From: Paraflavisolibacter caeni | Lineage (GTDB): Bacteria; Bacteroidota; Bacteroidia; Chitinophagales; Chitinophagaceae | DNA length: 64,000 nt | Direction of reading: 5' to 3' | Assembly (NCBI RefSeq): GCF_025628885.1 | Contig: NZ_JAOTIF010000001.1 | Location: 1 to 64,000, forward strand | Shown: positions 54,575 to 62,915 of the stretch, piece after piece | Numbering within the stretch: the first letter of the stretch is position 1 | How the letters are laid out: the number at the start of each line of letters is the position of its first letter | Translations under genes and position numbers: made by a program | The notes under the pieces: model-generated | Told to the model about the DNA's origin: nothing | What the model saw: only the letters and a program-made list of their open reading frames with translations | The model's database searches: none

Positions 54575-56557
54575 ATGAGAAAGCCCTTATTCTTTCTTTT
54601 ATTCTTATTTCTGTGTACGAGTCTGCATGCGCAGTATATATATCCAGTTGTCAATGCTAATTTTGGTGCGGATGCAGAATTAATAGCTAATTCATGTAAA
54701 AAAGATAGTGTGGTTGCTAGTGATGACTGGTTTTCTGATGGTACCAACAAAAACATTACTGGCGCAGGCACTTTTATCATCGATACCACTGGCGCTGCTG
54801 CAATGGCTGCACGCTATGCCATTGATCCTGCATATCGTAAGTTGCCCTTTTACCGCCCAATGCGTTTCCCATCTTATTCGCTATTGCTTAACCGCATGTT
54901 GATTGATGGAGTACTCATCCGGGATTATCATGGCCCCGATTCTACTACTTTTACCACTGGTAGTAAAAATGGAATGAGCCCAGCCGACTGGACCGCTCCT
55001 GTTGAACAGTCGGTGCCTGATAAAAATGATATCGAAGATATGTTCGTGCACGTCAGAAGATCGGGACCGACGACCAGTTATGACCTGTGGCTGTTTGGCG
55101 GTATCTCCATAATAGGTATTACCGGTAACCGCTATTTTGACTTTGAAATGTACCAGACCGATATTTTTTATAGTCGTGCCAGTAGGAAATTTATCAACTA
55201 TGGTCCCGATGAAGGGCATACCTCTTGGACCTTTGACGCCCAGGGAAATATTTTAAAGCCAGGCGACATCATTTTTACCGCAGAATACAGTACTGCTTCT
55301 CTTACCTTTATTGAAGCCCGGATCTGGGTGAATAAAAATGACTTAAATATCACACCGGCTGCTTTTAATTGGGCAAAGGACGGCTCGGGAAACTTTATAT
55401 ATGATGGTGCCTCTGCAAGTTCACAATATGTTTATGCTTCTATCAGGCCCAAAACAACAGGCAGCTTTTACTCTGGAGTGCAATCAAGTGCTGGTACCTG
55501 GGCCGGTCCGTTCAAGTTTTTGGACGCCGGAAACAATATACTTGACAATTTTACCGGAGGGGAATTTTTGGAGTTTTCTGTAAACCTGACCAAGTTAGGA
55601 TTAGATCCTGTTACCCTGTTGGGTGGTAGCGCCTGCGGTCTACCCTTCAGAAGAATATTGGCAAAGACCAGGACTTCCACTTCTTTTAGTTCGTCGTTAA
55701 AGGATTTTGTTGGCCCATTTGATTTCTTTTTGTCGCCTGAAGTTGAAGCGGCGGCAGAGACATCCATACTTTGTACTACAAATGGTATCAGTAAGATTAA
55801 TGTGCTCAATCCTTATGCAACATCCGTCTACACCTGGTCAACACCTGATGGTAATATTTTGACCAGGAAAGACAGCACTTCTATCTATGTGAATAGTCCC
55901 GGTACGTATATTGTAAATCAGCAACTGATGAACGGTTGCGGAGTTTATGCCTCCGACACCATCAACATCATCTATGATCCCCATTGTACCGTACTGGATT
56001 CCAAGGACATCCGCCTGAATGGCAACTTCGTAGGTGGCAAGGCTGCACTGAACTGGGCCTCTATCATCAATGGGAAAGCAAAATATTATGAAGTGCAAAG
56101 AAGCTTTGATGGAAAGACTTACCAAACCATCGCTGTGGTAACAAATGCTGATCCCAATGCTACCCAGAAGGCTTATTCCTATGGAGATGGCTCGGTGCCA
56201 GCAGATGCCCAGAAGGTTTTTTATCGCATCAGGGCCGTGATGGATGGCAGTGAGTTTACAAGTACTCCTCTGCAGCTTCAGCTTCCTTATTCTCTGAAAC
56301 TGTCGGTATATCCTAATCCGGCTTTCCAAAAAGCACAGATTTCTATTTTTTCAGATAAACAGCAAAATGTGGACTTATCAATTGTAAGTGCTGCAGGTAA
56401 AACGGTTTACTGGAAAAGCGTTGCTGCAAGGAAAGGTGAAAATGTAATCAACCTGGATGATATCGGAGCCTGGACGCCTGGGATGTATATTGTACGCATT
56501 GCGTCCCTTACTGACGTCAAATGGCAAAAAATAATCATACAAAATCGCAAATTTTAG
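54575..56557 (+). CDS. T9SS-secreted protein, 660-residue paralogue 2
   Basis: A 660-residue protein, same length and layout as paralogue 1. The segment from VNANFGADAELIANS to DWFSDGT is almost unchanged at the DNA level. Signal peptide ends in CTSLHAQ. The C-terminus has VYPNPAFQKAQISIF and GMYIVRIAS, a type A sorting domain. The two copies differ more in the middle and in the linker before the sorting domain. Function unknown; with the PorP gene it forms a surface-secretion module. Confidence 0.85.
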   Translation: MRKPLFFLLFLFLCTSLHAQYIYPVVNANFGADAELIANSCKKDSVVASDDWFSDGTNKNITGAGTFIIDTTGAAAMAARYAIDPAYRKLPFYRPMRFPSYSLLLNRMLIDGVLIRDYHGPDSTTFTTGSKNGMSPADWTAPVEQSVPDKNDIEDMFVHVRRSGPTTSYDLWLFGGISIIGITGNRYFDFEMYQTDIFYSRASRKFINYGPDEGHTSWTFDAQGNILKPGDIIFTAEYSTASLTFIEARIWVNKNDLNITPAAFNWAKDGSGNFIYDGASASSQYVYASIRPKTTGSFYSGVQSSAGTWAGPFKFLDAGNNILDNFTGGEFLEFSVNLTKLGLDPVTLLGGSACGLPFRRILAKTRTSTSFSSSLKDFVGPFDFFLSPEVEAAAETSILCTTNGISKINVLNPYATSVYTWSTPDGNILTRKDSTSIYVNSPGTYIVNQQLMNGCGVYASDTINIIYDPHCTVLDSKDIRLNGNFVGGKAALNWASIINGKAKYYEVQRSFDGKTYQTIAVVTNADPNATQKAYSYGDGSVPADAQKVFYRIRAVMDGSEFTSTPLQLQLPYSLKLSVYPNPAFQKAQISIFSDKQQNVDLSIVSAAGKTVYWKSVAARKGENVINLDDIGAWTPGMYIVRIASLTDVKWQKIIIQNRKF

Positions 56558-56856
56558 ATGGTTTTTACCTAATGTCTTGAAAGTTCACCCCCAATCATTT
56601 TTTATAAAAAGGTAATATTATTATCTTTACATCACTACTATGCAACGCTTCAGTTTATGAACTGGAGCGTTGCTATTTTTTTCGTCTGTACCTGAACAAA
56701 TGTTTCCACTAAGCGATAGTGTGCAAATGGTTGTGAACTTTTATAAATCGCAACTTGTTCGGAATCAGACCGGAAAACTTAGGTAAAATCAATTTTTAAC
56801 AAAAAACTAATATCCCTGGTACTGAAACAGGCATTGGGGTAAATTTTTATTTATTT
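56558..56856. other. spacer before greA with a strong hairpin
   Basis: No gene. It contains the hairpin at 56642-56682, preceded at about 56622 by TATCTTTA, a promoter-like box 20 bp before the hairpin. The greA promoter is expected further right. Confidence 0.6.
56642..56682 (+). terminator. intrinsic terminator upstream of greA
   Basis: GCAACGCTTCAGTT (56642-56655) pairs with AACTGGAGCGTTGC (56660-56673), 14 pairs including one G-U, loop TATG, then a T-run. It ends transcripts of the cargo gene, or a very short transcript begun at the TATCTTTA box just before it. Confidence 0.85.
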
Positions 56857-56869
56857 AAAAGGAGTTTGT

Positions 56870-57340
56870 ATGAGTATTCAGTATGTTACTAAGGATACAC
56901 TAGAACAAATGAGATCAGAATTGCAACATTTAAAGGGGGTTGAACGGCCAGCTGCTTCAAGGGCAATTGCTGAGGCGAGAGAAAAAGGCGACTTGAAAGA
57001 AAATGCCGAATATGATGCAGCTAAAGAAGCTCAGGGACTACTCGAAGCAAAGATTGCAAGACTGGAAGGGCAGATTGCCACTGCCCGTATCGTTGATGAG
57101 AACAGGGTAGATACCAGCAAGGTTTCCATTTTAACCAAGGTTAGACTGATTAACCTGAACACTAAAAAAGAAGTTACCTATAAGATCGTTAGTGAGAAGG
57201 AAGCTGATCTGAAAGCTGGAAAAATTTCGGTTTCATCTCCAATAGGAAAGGGATTGCTGGGTAAACAAATTGGTGATATTGCAGAAGTTGTTGTACCAGC
57301 AGGTGTGTTGAAATTTAAAGTGGAGGAGATCAGTATATAA
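56870..57340 (+). CDS. greA: transcription elongation factor GreA
   Basis: A 156-residue factor that rescues backtracked RNA polymerase by stimulating transcript cleavage. The N-terminal coiled coil has the acidic tip region (EAREKGDLKENAEYDAAKEAQGLLEAKIARLE), and the C-terminal FKBP-like domain has ISVSSPIGKGLLGKQIGD. A strong AAAAGGAG site at 56857-56864 sits before the ATG, unusual in this window. The HIT gene follows 32 bp later. Confidence 0.96.
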   Translation: MSIQYVTKDTLEQMRSELQHLKGVERPAASRAIAEAREKGDLKENAEYDAAKEAQGLLEAKIARLEGQIATARIVDENRVDTSKVSILTKVRLINLNTKKEVTYKIVSEKEADLKAGKISVSSPIGKGLLGKQIGDIAEVVVPAGVLKFKVEEISI

Positions 57341-57372
57341 TTTGCTCATTTTCAAATTATTAAATTAAACTG

Positions 57373-57762
57373 ATGACCATTTTTTCCAAAATCATAGCAG
57401 GGCAAATTCCAAGTTTTAAGATCGCCGAAAACGAAAAGTTTTTTGCTTTCCTGGATATTTCTCCCCTTCGCGAAGGCCATACATTGGTTATTCCCAAAAC
57501 CGAAGTTGATAATTTATTTGACCTCAGCGATGACTATTTGTCCGAATTACTGGTATTTGCCCGCCCCATTGCAAAGGCAATTGAAAAAGCTTTTCATTGT
57601 AATCGCTGTGGTATTGAGGTGATTGGCCTGGACGTGCCCCATGCACACGTGCATTTGATCCCCATCAACAGTGCCAATGATCTTAACTTCACGCAGCATA
57701 AGCCAAAAGCTTCTGACGAGCAACTGAAGAAAGTGCAGGAGCTGATTTTACAACATCTTTAA
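57373..57762 (+). CDS. HIT family hydrolase
   Basis: A 129-residue histidine-triad protein. The triad HAHVHLIPI is near residue 95. It starts FSKIIAGQIPSFKIAENEKFFAFLDISPLREGHTLVIPK, the HIT domain opening. Members hydrolyse nucleoside phosphoramidates or dinucleotides. Co-transcribed with greA. Confidence 0.93.
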   Translation: MTIFSKIIAGQIPSFKIAENEKFFAFLDISPLREGHTLVIPKTEVDNLFDLSDDYLSELLVFARPIAKAIEKAFHCNRCGIEVIGLDVPHAHVHLIPINSANDLNFTQHKPKASDEQLKKVQELILQHL

Positions 57763-57773
57763 GAATTGAGTCA

Positions 57774-57827
57774 TTTAAAAATGAAAAAGGTCTAAAATTG
57801 AACTTTTAGACCTTTTTCATTTTTAAA
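57774..57827. terminator. bidirectional terminator between the HIT gene and ruvC
   Basis: A perfect 24-bp inverted repeat (57774-57797 and 57804-57827) with a 6-nt loop and A/T-rich arms, giving T-runs on both strands. The right arm includes the ruvC stop codon, so the gene and its terminator overlap. Confidence 0.9.
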
Positions 57828-58398
57828 CCACCCTCTCCGGGTTGGCCTCAATAAATTTACCCCAACCACTTTTCGAAGTTCTTTTCGCTACTGATGTTTT
57901 TGTCGCATAGGGCCTTTGGGATGTAAAATGATGACAAATGGCTACTGCCAAAGCATCGGTGGCATCAAAGTATTTAGGTTTGTCAGGAATTGAAGTAATG
58001 CGCTGCAGCATTTGCCATACTTGTTCTTTATCGGCATTACCATTACCCGTAATGGATTGCTTCACTTTTTTAGGAGAGTATTCTGTAACCGGAATATTTC
58101 CTGTCATAGCAGCGGCAATAGCTACGCCCTGTGCTCTTCCTAGTTTCATCATACTCTGAACGTTTTTGCCAAAGAATGGCGATTCAATGGCAAATTCATT
58201 GGGCCGGTAATGTGCCACCAATTCACATACTTTTTGATGAATTAGTTGCAGCCGCAGGTAGTTGTCCTTTTTGGAAGAAAGTTTCAGTACATCAATGTCG
58301 GTTACAGTAATGGTATTGTCACAAATCTCGATAACACTGTAACCCATTACAAGAGTTCCAGGGTCAATACCTAATATGATTTTATTCTTCTTTTGCAA
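57823..58398 (-). CDS. ruvC: Holliday junction resolvase RuvC
   Basis: A 191-residue endonuclease. Catalytic acids are visible: GIDPGTLVMGY (Asp near 11), FAIESPFFGKNV (Glu near 72) and YDATDALAVAICHH (two Asp near 146-149). LGRAQGVAIAAA and YSPKKVKQSITGNGNADKEQV are conserved. No ATG is available upstream of the first active-site strand, so the start is a TTG at 58398. The C-terminus is longer than in E. coli, with a basic tail (KTSVAKRTSKSGWGKF). Divergent from the next gene with a 24-bp gap. Confidence 0.93.
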   Translation of the reverse strand: MQKKNKIILGIDPGTLVMGYSVIEICDNTITVTDIDVLKLSSKKDNYLRLQLIHQKVCELVAHYRPNEFAIESPFFGKNVQSMMKLGRAQGVAIAAAMTGNIPVTEYSPKKVKQSITGNGNADKEQVWQMLQRITSIPDKPKYFDATDALAVAICHHFTSQRPYATKTSVAKRTSKSGWGKFIEANPERVV

Positions 58399-58422
58399 GG
58401 ACGTGATTATTTTTACTGCTTC

Positions 58423-59415
58423 ATGCAGCGGAACAAAAATATCAAAATCTTCATCAATTATTTTTTAGGTCCTATTTTGTTCCTCTGGCTGGCATTCTCC
58501 ATATACCGGCAAATTGAAGCCCAGCCTCAGCTTGAAGCTTCCTGGCTGCACATAAAACAAGCCATAAAGTCTTATCGATTGTGGTATTTATTAGCAGCTG
58601 TAGTGCTTATTTTTTTCAATTGGGCGATTGAAGCCTGGAAATGGAAACTGTCCATTGCTTCATTTTACGATGTCGGATTCTGGTCTGCATTTAAAGCGAT
58701 CTTGTGTGGTGTATCCTTTTCTGTAACCACACCCAACAGGGTTGGAGAATATTTTGGCCGCATGAGGTACCTGCCTGACGGCAGCCGGTTAAAAAGCATT
58801 TCAGTAACGCTGGTGGGTAGTTGGAGTCAATTGCTGGTTACTGTTTTTACCGGGATGATTGCGTTTATTTTTTTAAAGGCGGATCTTTTAAAAGCGCAGT
58901 ACGTTAGCGAAGTCTTCTATGAGTTTATCCTTTTTAGCATTTTTGCTGGTGGTTTAACGTTAACTCTACTTTACTTTCAAACTGCTTTTATAGGAAAATT
59001 GTTGGAAAAATGGTTGCAGCAAACACGCTTTCTGTACCTGGTGCAAACTTTAGGAACATTTGAAATACAACTGTTAATAAAATTATTATTGCTCTCTTTT
59101 TTGCGCTACCTTGTTTTTGTAAGCCAATATTATTTGCTTTTTGCTTTGTTTGGCGTGCTTGTGCCAGTGACAATTGTCTGGAATGTTTTGGCTCTTTTAT
59201 TCCTGACGCTGGCCGTCATTCCGTCTATATCTTTAGTAGAGGTTGGACTTAGAGGAGAAATCAGTTTGCAGCTGATGGGGTTATATAGTGCAAATAGCCT
59301 CGGGGTGGGACTTACATCGGTCACCATTTGGTTCCTAAACCTGGTGTTACCTGCCATTATAGGTAGTATCTTATTTTTGGGCATTAAACTTTTCAAAGGA
59401 GAAAATGAAGTTTAA
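58423..59415 (+). CDS. lysylphosphatidylglycerol synthase TM-region family membrane protein
   Basis: A 330-residue protein with about eight membrane helices. It shows the UPF0104/LPG-synthase flippase-like pattern, with KAILCGVSFSVTTPNRVGEYFGRMRYL and a C-terminal PSISLVEVGLRGEISLQLMGLY. The catalytic domain of MprF is lacking, so it probably moves a lipid rather than making one (inference). The ATG at 58423 is preferred over the TTG at 58393. It overlaps the DUF3108 gene by 11 bp. Confidence 0.85.
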   Translation: MQRNKNIKIFINYFLGPILFLWLAFSIYRQIEAQPQLEASWLHIKQAIKSYRLWYLLAAVVLIFFNWAIEAWKWKLSIASFYDVGFWSAFKAILCGVSFSVTTPNRVGEYFGRMRYLPDGSRLKSISVTLVGSWSQLLVTVFTGMIAFIFLKADLLKAQYVSEVFYEFILFSIFAGGLTLTLLYFQTAFIGKLLEKWLQQTRFLYLVQTLGTFEIQLLIKLLLLSFLRYLVFVSQYYLLFALFGVLVPVTIVWNVLALLFLTLAVIPSISLVEVGLRGEISLQLMGLYSANSLGVGLTSVTIWFLNLVLPAIIGSILFLGIKLFKGENEV

Positions 59416-60217
59416 TAAATACGTTTTTTTATTTTTTATTAGTGTTTTGTGCATGTCTATGCAAGCTGCTGCCCCGTTGAATGATAACTTTTGCGGTGTC
59501 CGTAACAAAGCATTTAAAGCTGGCGAGCAAATCTATTATACAGTTTATTATTCCGTAGCTGGCTTGTATGTTAATGCTGGAACTGCTGTATTTTCTGCTA
59601 CACTTGAACGCCTGAACGGAAACCCGGTATATCACTTAAAGGGTGAAGGAAGGACCAATCCTTCTTACGACTGGATATATAAGGTAAGGGATCTTTATGA
59701 AAGTTACATAGATACAGCTTCATTGCAACCCCTGAAATTTATCCGGGATGTAAATGAAGGTGGTTATAAGAAGTTTGAGACAATTACATTTAACCACAAT
59801 GCCAATACTGCAGTTACTAATAAAGGCGTTTTTAAAGTGCCCGACTGCGTACAGGATGTACTGAGTGCCATTTATTATGCCCGGAACATCAACTTCAATA
59901 AATATAAGGCAGGGGACAAGATCCCGTTCAGTATGTTCCTGGGTGATGACGTTTTTAATATGTACGTCCGTTATCTGGGCAAAGAGGAAGTAAAAACCAA
60001 ATACGGTAGGTTCAGAGCTATAAAGTTCAAACCTCTCTTGATTGAAGGCACTATTTTTTCAGGAGGTGAAAAAATGACGGTCTGGGTCACTGACGACGAA
60101 AATAAAATACCAGTGCGTATTGAAAGTCCTATCGTGGTTGGTGCAGTTAAAGTTGATATGATGAGCTATAAAAACAGTCGCTATCCCATAACAGCATTGA
60201 TAAAAATGAGAGATTAA
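59405..60217 (+). CDS. DUF3108 exported protein
   Basis: A 270-residue protein with signal peptide (VLCMSMQAAA) and the DUF3108 pattern: FKAGEQIYYTVYYSVAGLYVNAGTAVF, DWIYKVRDLYESYID, and DDENKIPVRIESPIVVGAVKVDM. It is a periplasmic beta-rich protein of unknown role. It has an AAAGGAG site and starts inside the previous gene, so the two are translationally coupled. Confidence 0.88.
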   Translation: MKFNKYVFLFFISVLCMSMQAAAPLNDNFCGVRNKAFKAGEQIYYTVYYSVAGLYVNAGTAVFSATLERLNGNPVYHLKGEGRTNPSYDWIYKVRDLYESYIDTASLQPLKFIRDVNEGGYKKFETITFNHNANTAVTNKGVFKVPDCVQDVLSAIYYARNINFNKYKAGDKIPFSMFLGDDVFNMYVRYLGKEEVKTKYGRFRAIKFKPLLIEGTIFSGGEKMTVWVTDDENKIPVRIESPIVVGAVKVDMMSYKNSRYPITALIKMRD

Positions 60218-60275
60218 ATCCTCGTTCTGACATTCCCCAAAAAATCCGTTCTTTGCAGCCGAAAAAACAATCCTC

Positions 60276-60989
60276 ATGCTACCTAAGTATAAAAGAATTC
60301 TGCTAAAACTTTCCGGTGAGTCATTAATGGGTGATAAGAGCTTCGGAATGGATGCCGGTGTCATCAGTCAATATGCACACGATATCAAGTCCATTGTTGA
60401 TTTAGGCGTTCAAGTGGCTATTGTTATTGGCGGGGGTAATATTTACCGTGGTATGAACGAAGCTGAGACCGGGATTGAAAGGGCTCATGGAGACTATATG
60501 GGAATGCTGGCTACAGTGATCAACGGTATGGCACTACAGGCTGGATTAGAGAAAATTGGCGTTTATACCCGCCTGCAAAGTGCTATTAAAATGGAACAAA
60601 TAGCCGAACCTTATATTCGTCGCAGGGCCATTCGTCACCTGGAAAAGGGTAGGGTCGTGATTTTTGGTGCAGGAACAGGTAACCCCTATTTTACCACTGA
60701 TACGGCTGGTTCTCTGAGGGCAATTGAAATAAAAGCTGATGTGATCATGAAAGGAACCAGGGTAGATGGAATTTACACGGCAGATCCGGAAAAGGATCCT
60801 ACTGCTACAAAATATGGCCATATCACTTTTGCTGAGTGTATCTCTAAAAACCTGAGAGTGATGGACATGACCGCCTTTACACTTTGTATGGAAAATACGC
60901 TGCCTATTGTGGTATTTGATATGAACACTCCTGGAAACCTGAAGAGAGTGGTAACAGGCGAGAAAGTTGGAACGCTGGTAAAAGGCTAA
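60276..60989 (+). CDS. pyrH: UMP kinase
   Basis: A 237-residue amino-acid-kinase-fold enzyme making UDP from [14 protein letters not shown] is the ATP-binding opening, [13 protein letters not shown] the UMP/phosphate loop, and [16 protein letters not shown] and [19 protein letters not shown] are family marks. Followed by its own terminator. Confidence 0.96.
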   Translation: MLPKYKRILLKLSGESLMGDKSFGMDAGVISQYAHDIKSIVDLGVQVAIVIGGGNIYRGMNEAETGIERAHGDYMGMLATVINGMALQAGLEKIGVYTRLQSAIKMEQIAEPYIRRRAIRHLEKGRVVIFGAGTGNPYFTTDTAGSLRAIEIKADVIMKGTRVDGIYTADPEKDPTATKYGHITFAECISKNLRVMDMTAFTLCMENTLPIVVFDMNTPGNLKRVVTGEKVGTLVKG

Positions 60990-61011
60990 TAAGGTGATTG
61001 GACATTATTCG

Positions 61012-61046
61012 AGCCCCGTTGCATATGGATGTGCCGGGGCTTTTTT
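61012..61046 (+). terminator. pyrH terminator
   Basis: AGCCCCG (61012-61018) pairs with CGGGGCT (61035-61041), followed by TTTTT. Confidence 0.9.
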
Positions 61047-61132
61047 ACAAATAGCTGATCATAATCAATGCTTAATAAGGCAGAATAACAGGAAATTGCA
61101 CCTTCTTTAACCTCAACCTAAAAATTGCAATT

Positions 61133-61777
61133 ATGGACAGACGTATCGCAGACCTGCGACAAGAATATACAGCTCAAAGTTTACACGAATCTGATGTAGC
61201 TTCTAATCCTATAAGCCAGTTTGAAAAATGGTGGCAACAAGCAGTAGCAAGCGAAATAAAAGAGCCTAATGCTATGATTCTTGCCACAGCTTCGGCTGAT
61301 GGTGTGCCTTCTGCCAGGGTGATGCTTTTGAAAGGTTTTAGTAACGCGGGGTTCTTATTCTTCACCAATTACAAAAGCTTCAAAGCAATGCAATTAGATG
61401 AAAATCCGAAAGCTAGCCTTGTGTTTTTCTGGGGAGAACTGGAGCGGCAGGTACGTATTGTCGGTTTAGTATCAAAAGCGGATAATGCTACCAATGATGA
61501 TTACTTCCAATCAAGACCAATGGGAAGCCGCATTGGAGCCTGGGCATCACCTCAAAGTTCTGTAGTTGAAAGCCGCGAATGGCTGGATGCTCAGTTTGAT
61601 AAATTGACGGAAGAATACAAAAACAAAGAAGTCGTGCGTCCGCCACACTGGGGTGGTTATTATGTGCAGCCGGTTTTAGTGGAGTTCTGGCAGGGACGTC
61701 CTGGCCGTCTTCATGATAGGATTCAATACACTTTACAACAAGACGGGACCTGGAAGGTTGAACGACTGGCTCCGTAA
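61133..61777 (+). CDS. pdxH: pyridoxamine/pyridoxine 5'-phosphate oxidase
   Basis: A 214-residue FMN enzyme completing pyridoxal phosphate synthesis and salvage. RVMLLKGFSNAGFLFFTNYKSFK binds FMN; WGELERQVRIVG and SRIGAWASPQSS are conserved, as is the C-terminal substrate motif VEFWQGRPGRLHDRIQY. Full length. Together with pdxA it gives two of the PLP genes in this window, but they are 28 kb apart. Confidence 0.96.
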   Translation: MDRRIADLRQEYTAQSLHESDVASNPISQFEKWWQQAVASEIKEPNAMILATASADGVPSARVMLLKGFSNAGFLFFTNYKSFKAMQLDENPKASLVFFWGELERQVRIVGLVSKADNATNDDYFQSRPMGSRIGAWASPQSSVVESREWLDAQFDKLTEEYKNKEVVRPPHWGGYYVQPVLVEFWQGRPGRLHDRIQYTLQQDGTWKVERLAP

Positions 61778-61788
61778 TGAGATTGAGT

Positions 61789-61828
61789 TTTATAGTTTGT
61801 GGTTTTTTTACAAACCACAAACTATAAA
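61789..61828. terminator. bidirectional terminator between pdxH and the THX gene
   Basis: A perfect 17-bp inverted repeat, TTTATAGTTTGTGGTTT (61789-61805) and AAACCACAAACTATAAA (61812-61828), with A/T tails on both strands. Confidence 0.85.
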
Positions 61829-61832
61829 CTAT

Positions 61833-61955
61833 TTACGCTTCCTTCTTTTCCTGAGAAGGTGCTGTATTCTTCTTTGTAGCTTTTGCTGGTCTTGATTTTC
61901 CAAAAGAAGATTTAAAGATTTTTCCTTTTTTGGTTTTTTTGTCTCCTCTACCCAT
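61833..61955 (-). CDS. THX-family small ribosomal protein
   Basis: A 40-residue basic protein starting MGRGDKKTKKGKIFKSSFG, the signature of the 30S subunit protein THX (Thx/S31) known from Thermus, plant plastids and Bacteroidota. The C-terminus is Lys/Ala-rich (KSRPAKATKKNTAPSQEKKE). The frame extends upstream to 62042, but that part is not THX-like and covers the HU terminator. It helps stabilise the head of the small subunit. Confidence 0.9.
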   Translation of the reverse strand: MGRGDKKTKKGKIFKSSFGKSRPAKATKKNTAPSQEKKEA

Positions 61956-61993
61956 AATTAAAATTTTGTGCAAATATCTTAAATATAATGAAT

Positions 61994-62025
61994 AAAAAAG
62001 CCCCGTATTATTACAATACGGAGCT
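61994..62025 (-). terminator. HU gene terminator
   Basis: On the minus strand AGCTCCGTATT and AATACGGGGCT form a stem with one mismatch and a short loop, followed by a T-run. It separates HU from the THX gene, which must have its own promoter or rely on read-through. Confidence 0.87.
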
Positions 62026-62045
62026 ACAATGCATTTATGCAATCA

Positions 62046-62315
62046 TTACAACTTGGAAGAAAGTTCTTTACCAGCTTTGAAGCGGGCAACTTTTCTTGCT
62101 TTGATTTTGATTACTTCACCGGTTTGCGGATTACGGCCATTGCGTGCAGCGCGTTTAGAAACAGAAAAAGTTCCGAAACCAACTAGGGTTACTTTTCCGC
62201 CGCCTTTCAGGGTTTTGGTTACTGCTTCAACAAAAGAGTCTAAAGCTACGTTAGCTTGGGTTTTGGTTATACCAGAATCTTCGGCAATTTTGTTGATCAA
62301 TTCAGCTTTGTTCAT
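62046..62315 (-). CDS. hup: HU family DNA-binding protein
   Basis: An 89-residue nucleoid protein from the ATG at 62315 ([20 protein letters not shown]). The DNA-binding arm has [32 protein letters not shown] with the conserved proline-containing tip. Homodimer expected. The frame upstream of the ATG is the 5' leader. A nearly perfect promoter precedes it. Confidence 0.96.
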   Translation of the reverse strand: MNKAELINKIAEDSGITKTQANVALDSFVEAVTKTLKGGGKVTLVGFGTFSVSKRAARNGRNPQTGEVIKIKARKVARFKAGKELSSKL

Positions 62316-62345
62316 AGTAGTTTTTTTAAAAAAAGTTGATAGCAA

Positions 62346-62375
62346 CAAATTTAGACGGTTTTTAATTCAGACAAA
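62346..62375 (-). promoter_or_regulatory. HU promoter
   Basis: On the minus strand TTTG, 18 bp, TAAATTTG (62346-62353). This matches the Bacteroidota sigma factor consensus and predicts a leader of about 25 nt. Confidence 0.85.
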
Positions 62376-62571
62376 ATATTTTTCATAAAAATCAAAAATA
62401 TTTTCAATGAGCTAAAACCCTTATCTGGCAAGGGTTTTGAAGATATATAATAAAATATGCCACTTGGTCTATTGCGCATTGGTCGCCTGAAACCCTTGCT
62501 ATAGCTGCATTTTAGCCTTTCTGAGCCTGAAATAAACCCTACCGGTGTTTAACAGATAAGGCTGTATGTTA

Positions 62572-62907
62572 TTATTTTACTACTTCCATGATTGTTCGAA
62601 AGGCAATAAACCTGTCACCCCATTTTGCATATGATTTATCACGAAGGATATTCGCAAATCTGTCAATAAAGGTTTGATATTTTTCTTTGCTTGCTGCATG
62701 ATATTGGAAAGCATAGGTCGGACCTTCAGATTCATCCGCTTCTAAAATCTTTACAACACGGTAGTCAAGGAAGCAATTGGTCGACATTATTTCAGGTATA
62801 TGTTCTTCCAACATCCATTGCAACCAGCTTGCTGCAATAGAGGGTTCTACCTTCATGGTTACGTTATATATAAGGCCAGGACCCTCTTTTTTTTGTTCAT
62901 TCATCAT
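62572..62907 (-). CDS. DUF4286 family protein
   Basis: A 111-residue protein. It matches DUF4286: LIYNVTMKVEPSIAASWLQWMLEEHIPEIM, then YAFQYHAASKEKYQTFIDRFA and WGDRFIAFRTIMEVV. A small ferredoxin-like fold is expected; function unknown. It lies 8 bp after the exonuclease gene stop on the same strand, so the two share a transcript. Two adjacent ATGs (62907 and 62904) could start it. Confidence 0.88.
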   Translation of the reverse strand: MMNEQKKEGPGLIYNVTMKVEPSIAASWLQWMLEEHIPEIMSTNCFLDYRVVKILEADESEGPTYAFQYHAASKEKYQTFIDRFANILRDKSYAKWGDRFIAFRTIMEVVK

Positions 62908-62915
62908 GATGCAAT

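Noticed and set aside
61956-62042. N-terminal extension of the THX gene
   Set aside because: THX proteins start at MGRGDKK; the extension covers the HU terminator.
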